NCBI GenBank assembly: GCA_934096535.1
Contig: CAKOMC010000004.1
Span: 1 to 51,184 of the forward strand
Reading direction: 5' to 3'
Length of the DNA: 51,184 nt
Source of the DNA: an uncultured Bacilli bacterium
GTDB lineage: Bacteria > Bacillota_I > Bacilli_A > RF39 > UBA660
Shown piece after piece: positions 33,897-43,027 of the stretch. The first letter of the stretch is position 1. The number at the start of each line of letters is the position of its first letter. The notes under the pieces are model-generated. The model had not been told where the DNA came from, did no database searches, and was given only the letters and a program-made list of their open reading frames with translations. The position numbers and the translations under genes were made by a program.

Positions 33897-36347
33897 CTAT
33901 TCATTACTCTTTAAACTACTTATCATATCAATCTTAATCAAATTATAATGAGTAATAAAACTTACAATAATCGTAAATAAACAAGATATCAAAGCACTTA
34001 TTAGATAACTATACCACTTAATATGTCTTACAAACATTAAATACTCTGGTTCACACGTATTAAGTAAATAAAAACATAAATAATACCCTAAAACTAGTCC
34101 CCAGATAATCCCAATTACCGTAATAAAATAATTCTCATTTGTAATATATCTATCTACTTCATCATTATAAAAGCCTAAAACCTTTAAAGTTGATATCTCT
34201 CTTCTTCTCTCACTAATATTAATTGAACTTAAATTATATAAAATAGCAGCGGCAAGTAAAGCAGAAGCAATAATTAAAATAAGAACAACATAATTCAACT
34301 TATCTAAAACCCCTTCCATAACATTAGAAGTATCTTTCTTATTAATTATATTTACTATATTAGAATTACTTAAATACTCCTTATCATAGGTATCATCATA
34401 AGTATCGCTAACATTCAAATAGATAGAATTAATATCAAAATTACCAAAGACATCTATATAAGTATCTTTGGAAAAATAAGCATAATCATTAATATAATTT
34501 TCTACTATATAATCAATATTTAACTCTTCATACTTATCATTAACTAAAAGATATACTTTATCCCCAACTTTTACTTTTAATTCCTTAGCTAACTTTTCAC
34601 TTAAGACTATCCCATCTTCTAGAGTTATCATTTTCTTTTTATTATTTATATCATTTAGATGAATAACTTTATCTAAGGTATTTTTATCTTCGGGAACAAT
34701 TAAATTTACTTCTAAATAATCTTTATTATTATTATATAAGTTAATCTGCTTATAATTAAGATTTACGCTATCAATAATATCTGGATTACTACTTAGTAAA
34801 GAATTTATTTCTTCCATATTATAATTACTGGCTAAATACATACTCTTATCATAAATAAATACTTTATTATCATTAAAATTAACTATATCACTTACTGCAT
34901 CCTTAACTCCAAATCCTACAAGTAAAAGAGCAGTTGACCCAGCAAGACCAATAATAGTTACCATAATTCTTCCCTTATAGCGAAAAATATTACGGATAGA
35001 TATCTTAGTAGAAAAGTTAAGTTTTGACCAAAATTTAAAGTCTTCTAAAAAAATTTTCTTCCCCGCTTTAGGGCTTTTGGGTTGTAATAAAGATGCTGTC
35101 TTTTCTTTTAAAATGTTTTTAGTTGTAATAAAAGAAGAACCACAAATTAAAATAGTTGATAACCCAAGACCAATAAAAGCATAATACCAATTAAAATTTA
35201 TTAACATTGTTCCTAAGGTAAACATCGATGCATATATATACCAAACAACTCTTGGTAATAAGTTAAAACCAATTAGCATGCCAATAATACTACCTAAGAA
35301 AACAGCTAAAAAAGAATAAAAAATGTTTTTTAAATAAATACTAAAATTACTATATCCTAAACCCTTTAAAGTTCCTATTTCTAATCTATCTTCTTCAATC
35401 ATCCTTGAAATTGAGATAAAACTTATTAAGAGTGCTACTAAAAAGAATACTAATGGAAAAACATTTCCAATTTTACTTAAGCTTTCACAAGAATTAATAT
35501 AAGTTTTATAAGCATTATTATCATTGCGAGTTTTTATATGCCAAGTACTCTTAGTTAATTTATCTTGATAATCAGTTATTCCTAAAGTTTCATAATACTT
35601 AATATAATCTTTATAGATATCATTATATCTTAAGTCTTCTTGTGTATCTCTTATTTTTTCTATTTTCATCTTAGTATCATTAATCAATTTATTATAATCA
35701 GTACTATTAGTAGAATACTTAGTATCTAACTTAACATAAATATTAGTATAATAATCAGTCTTAAAATCATCAGTTAAAACATAGGAATAATAATCCAAGG
35801 AACCTTTACCAATACTAGTAGTGCCCCTATAATCAGTAAAATAAAGGGGACTTTCAACAACACCAGTTATCTTATAAGTATTACTTTCTAAAGAAGTATT
35901 ATCCATATTAATAGTATCCCCTATATGAAGATCATTATCAGTAAGTAAAGATTTTTCAACTACTATTTCATCATTATTGCTAGGTAAATTTCCTTCTTTT
36001 AAGATAACTTTATTAATATTACTTAAGGCAATTGTTCTTAAAGTCTTTTCTCCAGTCTTAATGTTTATAAAAGAATCCGTATATTTGCCCTCATAGATAG
36101 AACCTATATTTAAATCTTCTAGAGCATTTATATCATTATCAGTAAGTCCTAAGGTAGAAGTAATTTCAATATCATAGACATTATTATCTTGTAAATAAGT
36201 ATCAATTGTATCTAGCATATCCGGGCTACTAGATTTAATTCCAACAAAGAAACCTACTCCTAATAAAGACATACACATCAAAGAAATAAACTTCTTATGT
36301 GTATCTTTTATCTTTCGAATAGTATTAACAAATAACATGTTCTTCAT
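33897..36347 (-). CDS. FtsX-like ABC permease, large
   Basis: About 816 residues from the ATG at 36347 (MKNMLFVNTIRKI); the longer GTG reading overlaps the upstream ATPase. It has an N-terminal membrane helix, a ~230-residue outer domain, three helices with the FtsX phrase MIEEDRLEIGTLKGLGYSN, then a second repeat (ISIRNIFRYKGRIMVTIIG ... SERRREISTLKVLGFYNDE). This is the MacB/YtrF-type duplicated architecture of mechanotransmission exporters. The ATPase gene ends 2 nt upstream, so they make one transporter. Cargo could be lipid, peptide or antimicrobial; there is no two-component system nearby. Confidence 0.92.
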   Translation of the reverse strand: MKNMLFVNTIRKIKDTHKKFISLMCMSLLGVGFFVGIKSSSPDMLDTIDTYLQDNNVYDIEITSTLGLTDNDINALEDLNIGSIYEGKYTDSFINIKTGEKTLRTIALSNINKVILKEGNLPSNNDEIVVEKSLLTDNDLHIGDTINMDNTSLESNTYKITGVVESPLYFTDYRGTTSIGKGSLDYYSYVLTDDFKTDYYTNIYVKLDTKYSTNSTDYNKLINDTKMKIEKIRDTQEDLRYNDIYKDYIKYYETLGITDYQDKLTKSTWHIKTRNDNNAYKTYINSCESLSKIGNVFPLVFFLVALLISFISISRMIEEDRLEIGTLKGLGYSNFSIYLKNIFYSFLAVFLGSIIGMLIGFNLLPRVVWYIYASMFTLGTMLINFNWYYAFIGLGLSTILICGSSFITTKNILKEKTASLLQPKSPKAGKKIFLEDFKFWSKLNFSTKISIRNIFRYKGRIMVTIIGLAGSTALLLVGFGVKDAVSDIVNFNDNKVFIYDKSMYLASNYNMEEINSLLSSNPDIIDSVNLNYKQINLYNNNKDYLEVNLIVPEDKNTLDKVIHLNDINNKKKMITLEDGIVLSEKLAKELKVKVGDKVYLLVNDKYEELNIDYIVENYINDYAYFSKDTYIDVFGNFDINSIYLNVSDTYDDTYDKEYLSNSNIVNIINKKDTSNVMEGVLDKLNYVVLILIIASALLAAAILYNLSSINISERRREISTLKVLGFYNDEVDRYITNENYFITVIGIIWGLVLGYYLCFYLLNTCEPEYLMFVRHIKWYSYLISALISCLFTIIVSFITHYNLIKIDMISSLKSNE

Positions 36348-36349
36348 AA

Positions 36350-37048
36350 TTACCACTCTAGTTCATCTATTGACTTAGGATTATTATTAATAATAATATC
36401 ACTAATAGTACCATTGTTAATCTTAATTACTTTATCAGCCATAGAGGCTAAAACGCTATTATGAGTAATAATAACAACTGTCATTTTCTCTTTCCGACAA
36501 ACATCTTCTAGAAGTTTTAAAATCTGCTTACCAGTTTTAAAATCTAGAGCTCCGGTCGGTTCATCGGCTAAAAGAAGTTTAGGATTTTTAGCAATACTTC
36601 TAGCAATGGCCACTCTTTGTTGTTCACCACCAGATAATTCACTAGGGAAGTTATTAAGACGTTTTTCTAATCCAACTTTGGTTAAAATTTCTTTTGGTTC
36701 TAAATGTTCTTTACACAATTGAACAGCTAGTTCGACATTTTCTAAAGCAGTTAGATTTTGAATTAAGTTATAAAATTGAAAAACAAAGCCGATGTCAGTG
36801 CGACGATACTTAGTTAATTCATGTTCATTTAACTTAGAAATATCTTTACCAGCAACAAATATGCTTCCGTTACTTGCTGTATCAATGCCTCCTAAAATAT
36901 TTAAAAGAGTAGTCTTTCCGGCCCCACTTGGTCCTAAAATAACAACTAATTCTCCTTTATTTATTCCAAAATTTATTTTATCTAAGGCAGTAATTTTTAT
37001 CTTTCCTTGAAAATATACTTTACTTACATCTTTAAATTCTATATACAT
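36350..37048 (-). CDS. ABC transporter ATP-binding protein, LolD/MacB type
   Basis: 232 residues. Walker A LGPSGAGKTTLL, Q-loop FQFYNLIQNL, signature LSGGEQQR, Walker B LLLADEPTGALD and switch His IITHN. AGGAGG precedes the ATG by 4-5 nt. It is directly followed by its FtsX-like permease at 36347, separated by 2 nt. It is a paralogue of the ATPase at 24-695. It supplies ATP energy to the permease on the cytoplasmic face. Confidence 0.95.
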   Translation of the reverse strand: MYIEFKDVSKVYFQGKIKITALDKINFGINKGELVVILGPSGAGKTTLLNILGGIDTASNGSIFVAGKDISKLNEHELTKYRRTDIGFVFQFYNLIQNLTALENVELAVQLCKEHLEPKEILTKVGLEKRLNNFPSELSGGEQQRVAIARSIAKNPKLLLADEPTGALDFKTGKQILKLLEDVCRKEKMTVVIITHNSVLASMADKVIKINNGTISDIIINNNPKSIDELEW

Positions 37049-37078
37049 ATTACCTCCTAATGATTACATTTCATTATC

Positions 37079-37087
37079 ATTTTAACA
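37079..37087 (-). promoter_or_regulatory. Extended -10 of the ABC pair
   Basis: On the minus strand TGTTAAAAT, 30 nt before the ATG; the -35 is poor. Confidence 0.45.
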
Positions 37088-37118
37088 TATTTTTTTTAAA
37101 GAATAAAAATCAAAAAAC

Positions 37119-38315
37119 TTATTTTTCAAGACTTTTTCGATATAGTACCGAAACACACTCCACATGATAAGTAAAGCCAAACATATCAAGTCCAACTGCC
37201 GTTTTTACCCCGTAATCATTTTTTAAATAATTAATATCTCTTGCTAAAGTTATAGGATCACAAGCGATATAAATAATGGTATCAGCCTTAACTTTTCTTA
37301 AAAGGTCTATTCCTTCTTTAGACATGCCACTACGGGGAGGATCTATTATTACTAAGTCTATTTTATCATTTATTTTAGAAATTAATTTATTAGCATCCCC
37401 ACATAAATAATAGCAATTATTTAACCCATTTATCTTAGCATTATAAGTCGCATTAATGGTAGCATTTTCATTAATTTCAATGCCATATACTTTTTTACTA
37501 AACGGAGCCAGAGTAAGTCCTAAAGTTCCAGTTCCACAAAATAAGTCTAAAACATTTTTATTTTTGGGAGCCAGCCCTATTAAAAGGTCAAATAATTTTT
37601 TAGTTATGCCTAAATTAATTTGAAAGAAAGCATCATATGATACTTTAAAATACATATTATTAAGGCGTTCAATAAAGAAATCTTCACCCTTTAAAACCTT
37701 ACCATTTTGTAGAATCCCTACAACCTTAAATTCTGTTAAATTAGGAATGTTAATATTATCATCAGTTATAAAATTAACAAGTAACTCCATATTATAATTA
37801 TTTCTGATGACAACCGTACCATTTTGAATATTAAATTTAGGAATAATTCTAATAAATTCATTAACTTTATAAGGAACCAACTTGCATTCATTAATACTTA
37901 CTATCTCATTAGTTTCCTCTTTATAAAGACCAACTATTCCTTCTTTTACATGAAGAGTTATTTTATTACGGTATTCTAAAGGTTTGGGGGAGGCAATTAC
38001 GGGAATATTAATATCTTCGTGACAAAATTTTTTAAAAATATGTTCTAACTTCTGCTTTTTAAAGCCAAGAGTATCTTCATAACTCATTAAACTAAGACTA
38101 CAACCACCACAAATATCGCTGTACGGACAAAAAGAATTTTTACGCTTCGAAGTAATTATGCTTTTAATCTTACCAATATTATATTTTTTAGCCTCTTTTA
38201 CTATTTCTATTTCTAAAACCTCATCAACGCAAGCGTTAGGAACAAATGTTATTTTATCCTTAACATAACAAATACCCCTTCCATAATCATCTAATCTTAC
38301 TATTGTTACTTCCAT
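37119..38315 (-). CDS. TrmA/RlmD-family RNA m5U methyltransferase
   Basis: 398 residues from the ATG at 38315 (AAAGGAT is the SD; the TTG at 38324 lies within it). An N-terminal TRAM domain, Fe-S cysteines in CPYSDICGGC, SAM site VLDLFCGTGTLGLTL, motif IIDPPRSGM and catalytic IIYIACDP (usually YVSCNP) are all present. The family makes 5-methyluridine in 23S rRNA (U747/U1939) or tRNA U54; Fe-S plus TRAM favours a 23S enzyme of the RlmCD type. The catalytic loop variant ACDP keeps the Cys. Confidence 0.93.
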   Translation of the reverse strand: MEVTIVRLDDYGRGICYVKDKITFVPNACVDEVLEIEIVKEAKKYNIGKIKSIITSKRKNSFCPYSDICGGCSLSLMSYEDTLGFKKQKLEHIFKKFCHEDINIPVIASPKPLEYRNKITLHVKEGIVGLYKEETNEIVSINECKLVPYKVNEFIRIIPKFNIQNGTVVIRNNYNMELLVNFITDDNINIPNLTEFKVVGILQNGKVLKGEDFFIERLNNMYFKVSYDAFFQINLGITKKLFDLLIGLAPKNKNVLDLFCGTGTLGLTLAPFSKKVYGIEINENATINATYNAKINGLNNCYYLCGDANKLISKINDKIDLVIIDPPRSGMSKEGIDLLRKVKADTIIYIACDPITLARDINYLKNDYGVKTAVGLDMFGFTYHVECVSVLYRKSLEK

Positions 38316-38339
38316 TAAAATCAATCCTTTTATATAAAC

Positions 38340-38744
38340 CTATTTTTTTGTATTAAACTTGTTTTCTTTAGTTCTCTTTAATTTTAACATATTTTCCTGA
38401 TAGCAATTGATAAAATCATTAGTGAATATCGAATTTTCAATATTTACCCCAGTCATATCGATTAAATAAACTTTTCCGTCTTTTGAACAAGCTACGATAT
38501 TTTTACTAACGGCTTTTAGGTCGTCTGGTTTAAAACATAAAAGGGGGCGTCCGGATAAATCAGATAATACGCCATCTAAATTTAAATACTCGTAAGCCGC
38601 ATCACTTTCCACTATTTTTAAATTATCAATAACCTTGTACTGAGGATAAATCTCCTTTGTTGATAAATTAATATAATAAAAATCATCAGTTTCCTGAAAC
38701 ATCTCATCTAAATATTTTCTATATTTTATTTCGTTATCGTCCAT
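38340..38744 (-). CDS. Hypothetical protein, 134 residues
   Basis: MDDNEIKYRKYLDEMFQETD begins a soluble alpha/beta protein with a middle section GVLSDLSGRPLLCFKPDDL and VACSKDGKVYLIDMTGVNI and a basic end (KLKRTKENKFNTKK). No membrane segment is present. GGGGGAT precedes the ATG, with TATAAT about 30 nt upstream. It ends 25 nt before the methyltransferase start, so the two are probably co-transcribed. I do not recognise the family. Confidence 0.65.
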   Translation of the reverse strand: MDDNEIKYRKYLDEMFQETDDFYYINLSTKEIYPQYKVIDNLKIVESDAAYEYLNLDGVLSDLSGRPLLCFKPDDLKAVSKNIVACSKDGKVYLIDMTGVNIENSIFTNDFINCYQENMLKLKRTKENKFNTKK

Positions 38745-38826
38745 ATATCCCCCAAATTAAACCTATTATACTAATTATTCTTTTAAAATGATAGATATTT
38801 AAGAAATTATTTATATTATTTAAAAA

Positions 38827-38862
38827 TCTGTACCCTATATATATTCTGTACCCTATATATAT
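38827..38862. repeat. Perfect tandem 18-bp repeat
   Basis: Two adjoining copies of TCTGTACCCTATATATAT. ACCCTATA is GC-richer than its surroundings. It may be a regulator site shared by the divergent genes, or a recent duplication. Confidence 0.8.
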
Positions 38863-39026
38863 AAAGAAAATAACTATTAAGACTTATTATGTTTATAAGA
38901 TATTGATAAAATACATTATTTTAATTATAAAAACAATATTTTTATTAAATTTTATCCTAAATAAGTAATAACCCACTTAATATTACTAAACAGTAAATAA
39001 AATATAAAAAGTTCTAATTATTTAAC

Positions 39027-39056
39027 ACATAAATTTTTATTATTCACTCCATACTA
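39027..39056 (+). promoter_or_regulatory. Candidate sigma-G (forespore) promoter of the ger operon
   Basis: ACATA (39027-39031), 18 nt, CATACTA (39050-39056). The B. subtilis sigma-G pattern is GHATR-N18-CATWHTA, so only the first base differs. gerA operons are sigma-G dependent in B. subtilis. The leader would be very short (about 10 nt), which is a weak point. Confidence 0.5.
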
Positions 39057-39072
39057 AGAATGGTGAATTTTA

Positions 39073-40503
39073 ATGATTAATTTAACTAATATTAAAGAGT
39101 ATAAAGACAATAAAGAACTATTAAAAGAAATAAAGAAAGATTTTAAAGATAGTAGTGATTTAATAATAAAGACAATTAAAGATATTGATGTTATTTTTTT
39201 AGAAAGTTTATGTTCTAGTGATAAGATTAATGAATATATCTTAAAAGTACTAAGTCTTTCAAAAAAGAAAATTAAAGATTTAAATAATATTTTAGTGGGT
39301 CCTAATACTAAAGAAATAAAAAGTAAGAGTGAAATAACGAATCTGCTTCTAAATGGATTTACTATCGTTTTAGGTAATAATTGGTATGCAGTAGAAACAA
39401 AGGGTGATTTAGTTAGAAGTGTAACCGCACCAACCACGGAATCCGATTTACACGGGCCAAAAGATTCCTTTAACGAGTCGATTCAAACTAATTTGGGCTT
39501 AATTAAAAGACGAATTAAGTCGCCAGATTTAGTAAATATTGACATGGATATTGGGCTTTATTCCAAAACCAAAGTAAGTATTATATATATTAGTTCTATT
39601 GCCGAAGTTTCTTTGATTAATAAAGTTAAAAACAAATTAAATCAAATAAATATCGATGGTATTTTGGATGCTGGTAATATAAAACAGTTAATTGGCAAGG
39701 AAAATAGAAGTGCTTTCCCGACTAGTCAATTAACAGAAAGACCCGATAAAGCCGCCGCCGATCTTCTAGAAGGAAAAATTATCATTTTAGTAGATGCTTC
39801 CCCTTTAGCGATTAGTCTGCCCTCTTTTTTGGTTGATTTTATTAATCCAAGCGTTGATACTTATAGTAAAAATATCAATATTAACTTTGTTAAGTTCTTA
39901 CGATTTTTATGCTTTTTTGTAACACTTTTTCTCCCCGGCTTTTATATTGCTTTAATAAGTTATAATCAAGGCGCAATTCCCCTCGACTTATTAATTAATT
40001 TTGCAATGCAACGCAGTAGTGTCCCTATTCCTTCAATTATCGAATGTTTAGTTATATTAACTCTGTGTGCCATTTTAAGAGAGAGTGATATTAGATTTCC
40101 CACTAATTATGGCTCTTCCATATCGATTATGGGGGCTTTAGTAATGGGAGATGCCGCCGTATCAGCAGGTATTGTCAGTCCCATCATGATTATTGTAGTT
40201 GCCGTTACTTATATAACCAGTATGGTATTTACCGATGTCGAGTTAATTAATTCTTTTCGCCACATCCGGTTTTTAACCCTTTTACTCGTTTCTATTCTTG
40301 GTCTTTTTGGTTTTTATATGGGAATCTTTACTACCCTCATTCATCTTTGTAGTTTAACAAGTCTAGACCGTCCCTATACCTATCCGCTTGCTCCCTTTGA
40401 TAAAGTCTATTTTAACAAAACCGTGTTTCGTAGTACCAAAAAAAGTGATAAATACCGTTCGCGTTTATTAAGCAGAAAAAACATTCGTAAAGAAGGTGAT
40501 TAA
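39073..40503 (+). CDS. Spore germination protein, GerAA/GerKA type
   Basis: 476 residues. The N-terminal soluble domain carries the GerA-family phrases SVTAPTTESDLHGPKDSF, NLGLIKRRIKSPDL and QLTERPDKAAADLLEGKI. The C-terminal half has five or so membrane helices with the conserved IPIPSIIECLVILTLCAILRE and GALVMGDAAVSAGIVSP. This is the A subunit of a Ger-type germinant receptor in the spore inner membrane; it forms an oligomeric channel with nutrient response. It overlaps the next gene by 8 nt. GGTGA serves as SD. Confidence 0.95.
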   Translation: MINLTNIKEYKDNKELLKEIKKDFKDSSDLIIKTIKDIDVIFLESLCSSDKINEYILKVLSLSKKKIKDLNNILVGPNTKEIKSKSEITNLLLNGFTIVLGNNWYAVETKGDLVRSVTAPTTESDLHGPKDSFNESIQTNLGLIKRRIKSPDLVNIDMDIGLYSKTKVSIIYISSIAEVSLINKVKNKLNQINIDGILDAGNIKQLIGKENRSAFPTSQLTERPDKAAADLLEGKIIILVDASPLAISLPSFLVDFINPSVDTYSKNININFVKFLRFLCFFVTLFLPGFYIALISYNQGAIPLDLLINFAMQRSSVPIPSIIECLVILTLCAILRESDIRFPTNYGSSISIMGALVMGDAAVSAGIVSPIMIIVVAVTYITSMVFTDVELINSFRHIRFLTLLLVSILGLFGFYMGIFTTLIHLCSLTSLDRPYTYPLAPFDKVYFNKTVFRSTKKSDKYRSRLLSRKNIRKEGD

Positions 40504-41545
40504 AATTAAAAAATTAATAAAATTTTTATGTTTATTTAGTATTATATTGATAATGAGTGGTTGCTACAACTATAACGAACTTAACAGTCTAGATATTATT
40601 AGTGGAATTGGGATTACCTATAAAGATGATAAATACAAGGTTACTTATGAAGTTATAAACACCAACTTAGATAAAGATAACACCGATAGTAAGAAAAGTT
40701 TTACCGTTGACGGGGAAGGTAAGTTTTTAAGTGAGGCCATTGGAAATGCCAATAGCAAACTAAGTAAAAAGCCATATTTTGAACATATAAAAGTCATGAT
40801 TATTGATGAAAATGTTAATATTATGCAAATCAGTGATTATCTTTTAAGAAGTAATATGATATCGACTAATTTTTACTTAGTAATGGCCGATAATCCCGAA
40901 GAAATCCTTGGATTTACCAGTGATGATAAAGTAATTAATGCTAATTATATTTATGATATTTTAAAAAATATTAATTATACCAAAATGAGTAATTATTTTG
41001 ATTTTCAGGTAAGTAAGATTCTTAATAAAATTGATATCGCCTTACCCAAAATTGAAATTGATAACAAAATAAACTTTAAGACTTATGGTATTTATCATGA
41101 AGAAAAGTTTGTTTGTTATTTAGATGATTTTAATCTAAAAATGTATAAATATTTTTTGAAAGAGAATAATTTTTCTTATAGTAATGATAATAATAGTATT
41201 GGTTTTTATAGTAACAAGACTAAAATTGATTTAAAAGATAATATTGAGTTACACTTAAAATTAAAGGCAAAAGTAGAATCTTTAGATAATGATATAAACT
41301 TAAGAAATAAAGAAGATTTTGTTAAATTAGAACAGGAATTTAATAAGAGTTTGCAAGAGGATATAACTAAATTTATTAGCTTTTTACAAGAAAAAAAGAC
41401 TGATATTTTAGGAATTAACTATAAGCATTTTCTAAAGACTAAAGAAAATGATAATGATTATTTTTCAAAAACCAAGGTTAATGTCGATGTTAAAATTAAT
41501 ATCAATAAACCAGGCTTAACAGTAAGGAGGGTTACAAATGAATAG
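40496..41545 (+). CDS. Spore germination lipoprotein, GerAC type
   Basis: 349 residues. A basic start and hydrophobic stretch lead to a lipobox, LIMSGCYNYNELN, with lipidated Cys about residue 23. Then come LDIISGIGITYKDDKYKVTYEV and EAIGNANSKLSKKPYFEHIKVM, typical of Ger(x)C. The C subunit sits on the outer face of the spore inner membrane. The start is unusual: GTG at 40496 is within the SD GAAGGTGAT, while the position where other genes here have ATG holds ATT (40505). Either GTG or ATT must be used. It overlaps gerAA by 8 nt and gerAB by 8 nt. Confidence 0.93.
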   Translation: MIKIKKLIKFLCLFSIILIMSGCYNYNELNSLDIISGIGITYKDDKYKVTYEVINTNLDKDNTDSKKSFTVDGEGKFLSEAIGNANSKLSKKPYFEHIKVMIIDENVNIMQISDYLLRSNMISTNFYLVMADNPEEILGFTSDDKVINANYIYDILKNINYTKMSNYFDFQVSKILNKIDIALPKIEIDNKINFKTYGIYHEEKFVCYLDDFNLKMYKYFLKENNFSYSNDNNSIGFYSNKTKIDLKDNIELHLKLKAKVESLDNDINLRNKEDFVKLEQEFNKSLQEDITKFISFLQEKKTDILGINYKHFLKTKENDNDYFSKTKVNVDVKININKPGLTVRRVTNE

Positions 41546-42545
41546 TAAAAGACAAGGCGTTTTAAGTATCTTTTTAAGTCGTGGTCTTTATTTTGGTGTT
41601 GGTATTTCTTACATTTTAGCTCATGGTAATAATTTTACTATTATTAATTTTCTTTTAGGCTTTTTCTTAGGACTTTTTATGTTAATTTTGATGTTAAACT
41701 GTGATTGGCAAGTATTTTTTCAAAGTATTTGGGGTAAAATTATTATTTTAGGATTATCTTTCTTTCTAGTTAATAATTGTCTAATTGCCTTTGCTGTTTT
41801 AGGAAGCAATTTTTATCTAATTAATACACCACCTTTATTTATTGTTGGACCTTTAATTATTTTAATTATATATGGGGTTAAAAAGGGTCTAGCAACCACT
41901 CTAAGACTTAGTGATATTTTAATTTTTACCAGTGTAATTGTTGGCATTATAGCTATTTTAAGTATTCAAAAAAATATTGATTTTAGTAATTATTTTCCTT
42001 TAGAAATGGTTAATAAAACTGATACTTTAAAATGTATTTTTAGTAGTGCCTTTTTTAGTGTTAGTCCCATTATTTTAGAACTTGCTTTTCTAAAAAAAGA
42101 TGAAGTTAACAAGAAAGCCATTATTTATGGTTATTTAATTGGCGGATTAACTATTTTCTTAATGATTTTATGCATTTTAGGTATTTTTGGCGGCGATTTT
42201 GCCTGTATATTTCGTTATCCGGAATATATATTGCTGAAAAAAGTTAGTTTATTTAATCAATTTGAACATTTAGAAACTTTTTTATCCATTCTTTGGTTTA
42301 ATGATTTAATTATTACTAGTTTACTAGCTGGTCTTCTAATTAATAAAGTTTTTAAAAATAATTGGTTATATGTTGTAAGTATTATTCATTTAGCCTTCGT
42401 TCATTTTTTCTTTATTAATAATTATCAACATATTTTAATGCTTTATCATTATACTTTTTATATTCTAGGAGGATTAGTAATTTTAGGTATTCCCAGTGCT
42501 TTTATTGCTACTAAAATTGAGGCAAAAAAAAGACAAGCTTCTTAA
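41538..42545 (+). CDS. Spore germination permease, GerAB type
   Basis: 335 residues with about ten membrane helices and an APC-transporter-like layout; family members bind the germinant amino acid. The start ATG has AAGGAGGGT upstream inside gerAC and overlaps it by 8 nt. Sequence is rather divergent (ILAHGNNFTIINFLLGFFLG, FSSAFFSVSPIILELAFLKKDE), but size, topology and position as third gene after A and C subunits support the call. The A-C-B order is the usual alternative to A-B-C. Confidence 0.88.
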   Translation: MNSKRQGVLSIFLSRGLYFGVGISYILAHGNNFTIINFLLGFFLGLFMLILMLNCDWQVFFQSIWGKIIILGLSFFLVNNCLIAFAVLGSNFYLINTPPLFIVGPLIILIIYGVKKGLATTLRLSDILIFTSVIVGIIAILSIQKNIDFSNYFPLEMVNKTDTLKCIFSSAFFSVSPIILELAFLKKDEVNKKAIIYGYLIGGLTIFLMILCILGIFGGDFACIFRYPEYILLKKVSLFNQFEHLETFLSILWFNDLIITSLLAGLLINKVFKNNWLYVVSIIHLAFVHFFFINNYQHILMLYHYTFYILGGLVILGIPSAFIATKIEAKKRQAS

Positions 42546-42567
42546 ATAGCCTGCCTATATTGGCTCA

Positions 42568-42589
42568 TAAGCATATATTACAATGCTTA
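42568..42589. terminator. Hairpin between convergent gerAB and HTH gene
   Basis: TAAGCAT (42568-42574) with ATGCTTA (42583-42589), 8-nt loop. There is no long T-run, so it is a weak terminator; the stop codon of the minus gene lies inside it. Confidence 0.35.
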
Positions 42590-42841
42590 GAGAAGATCGC
42601 CTCGTTTATGGAGACGCTTTGGAAGTATGGACGATTTAGCTTGCGTTTCATCATAAATGCGCTTAATCCGTGATATCTCTTTATTTACTTGGTCAACACT
42701 TAAATGTAAATCATTTGCTTGCCTAGCAATTGAATAACCGAGAACCCGAGTACGCAGGATATATTCTTGACGCCTATTGAGGTTGCCTTCATGAATGAAG
42801 GTTTCAATCACATCTTGGCTCCACGCAATTTGTCTTGCCAT
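42587..42841 (-). CDS. Small helix-turn-helix protein
   Basis: 84 residues, one compact helical protein: WSQDVIETFIHEGNLNRRQ, then EYILRTRVLGYSIARQANDL and HLSVDQVNKEISRIKRIYDE, a sigma-region-4/LuxR-like HTH. Similar small HTH proteins are common in phages and plasmids of gut Firmicutes. Codons are visibly more GC-rich than those of the neighbours, suggesting transfer. GGAGG ends only 1 nt before the ATG, closer than normal. A good promoter lies at 42874-42902. It probably binds DNA; the target is unknown. Confidence 0.7.
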   Translation of the reverse strand: MARQIAWSQDVIETFIHEGNLNRRQEYILRTRVLGYSIARQANDLHLSVDQVNKEISRIKRIYDETQAKSSILPKRLHKRGDLL

Positions 42842-42873
42842 ACCTCCGTTGCCAATCAGAACTCATACTAAAA

Positions 42874-42902
42874 ATTATAACATAGATATTTTATAATGAA
42901 AA
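42874..42902 (-). promoter_or_regulatory. Promoter of the HTH gene
   Basis: On the minus strand TTTTCA (42902-42897), 17-nt spacer and perfect TATAAT (42879-42874) with TG extension (TGTTATAAT). Confidence 0.7.
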
Positions 42903-42903
42903 G

Positions 42904-42930
42904 AAAAAATTTGCTGAGTGAATAGTGTTT
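42904..42930 (+). repeat. IS66-end-like solo repeat, copy A
   Basis: AAAAAATTTGCTGAGTGAAT followed by AGTGTTT; shares AAAAATT and TGAGTGAATAG with 48921-48945 and GTGAATAGT with the IS66-type end at 3814-3832. Confidence 0.4.
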
Positions 42931-43027
42931 TCCACATAAAGAAACAGCAAACTTTGGATATTTGCAAAAGTCATAAAATTTATTTGGCTTCTTTTTTATT
43001 ACTATTATCTTAAATTTCTATAGCTTA

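Larger units (their letters stand above)
38745..39072. other. Divergent intergenic region before the germination operon
   Basis: No gene. It contains the leader and -10 of the 38744 gene on the minus side, an 18-bp tandem repeat (38827-38862) and the proposed sigma-G promoter (39027-39056). Otherwise it is very AT-rich. Confidence 0.6.

Noticed and set aside
38745..39072. CRISPR-like array from the 18-bp repeat
   Set aside because: Only two copies, no spacers and no cas genes.
40496..40498. Routine acceptance of GTG or TTG starts that lie inside an SD (as at 5863, 7860, 10396, 38324, 5141, 50017)
   Set aside because: In each of those six other genes an ATG 6-9 nt later has proper SD spacing, so the ATG was used. 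Only gerAC lacks such an ATG.
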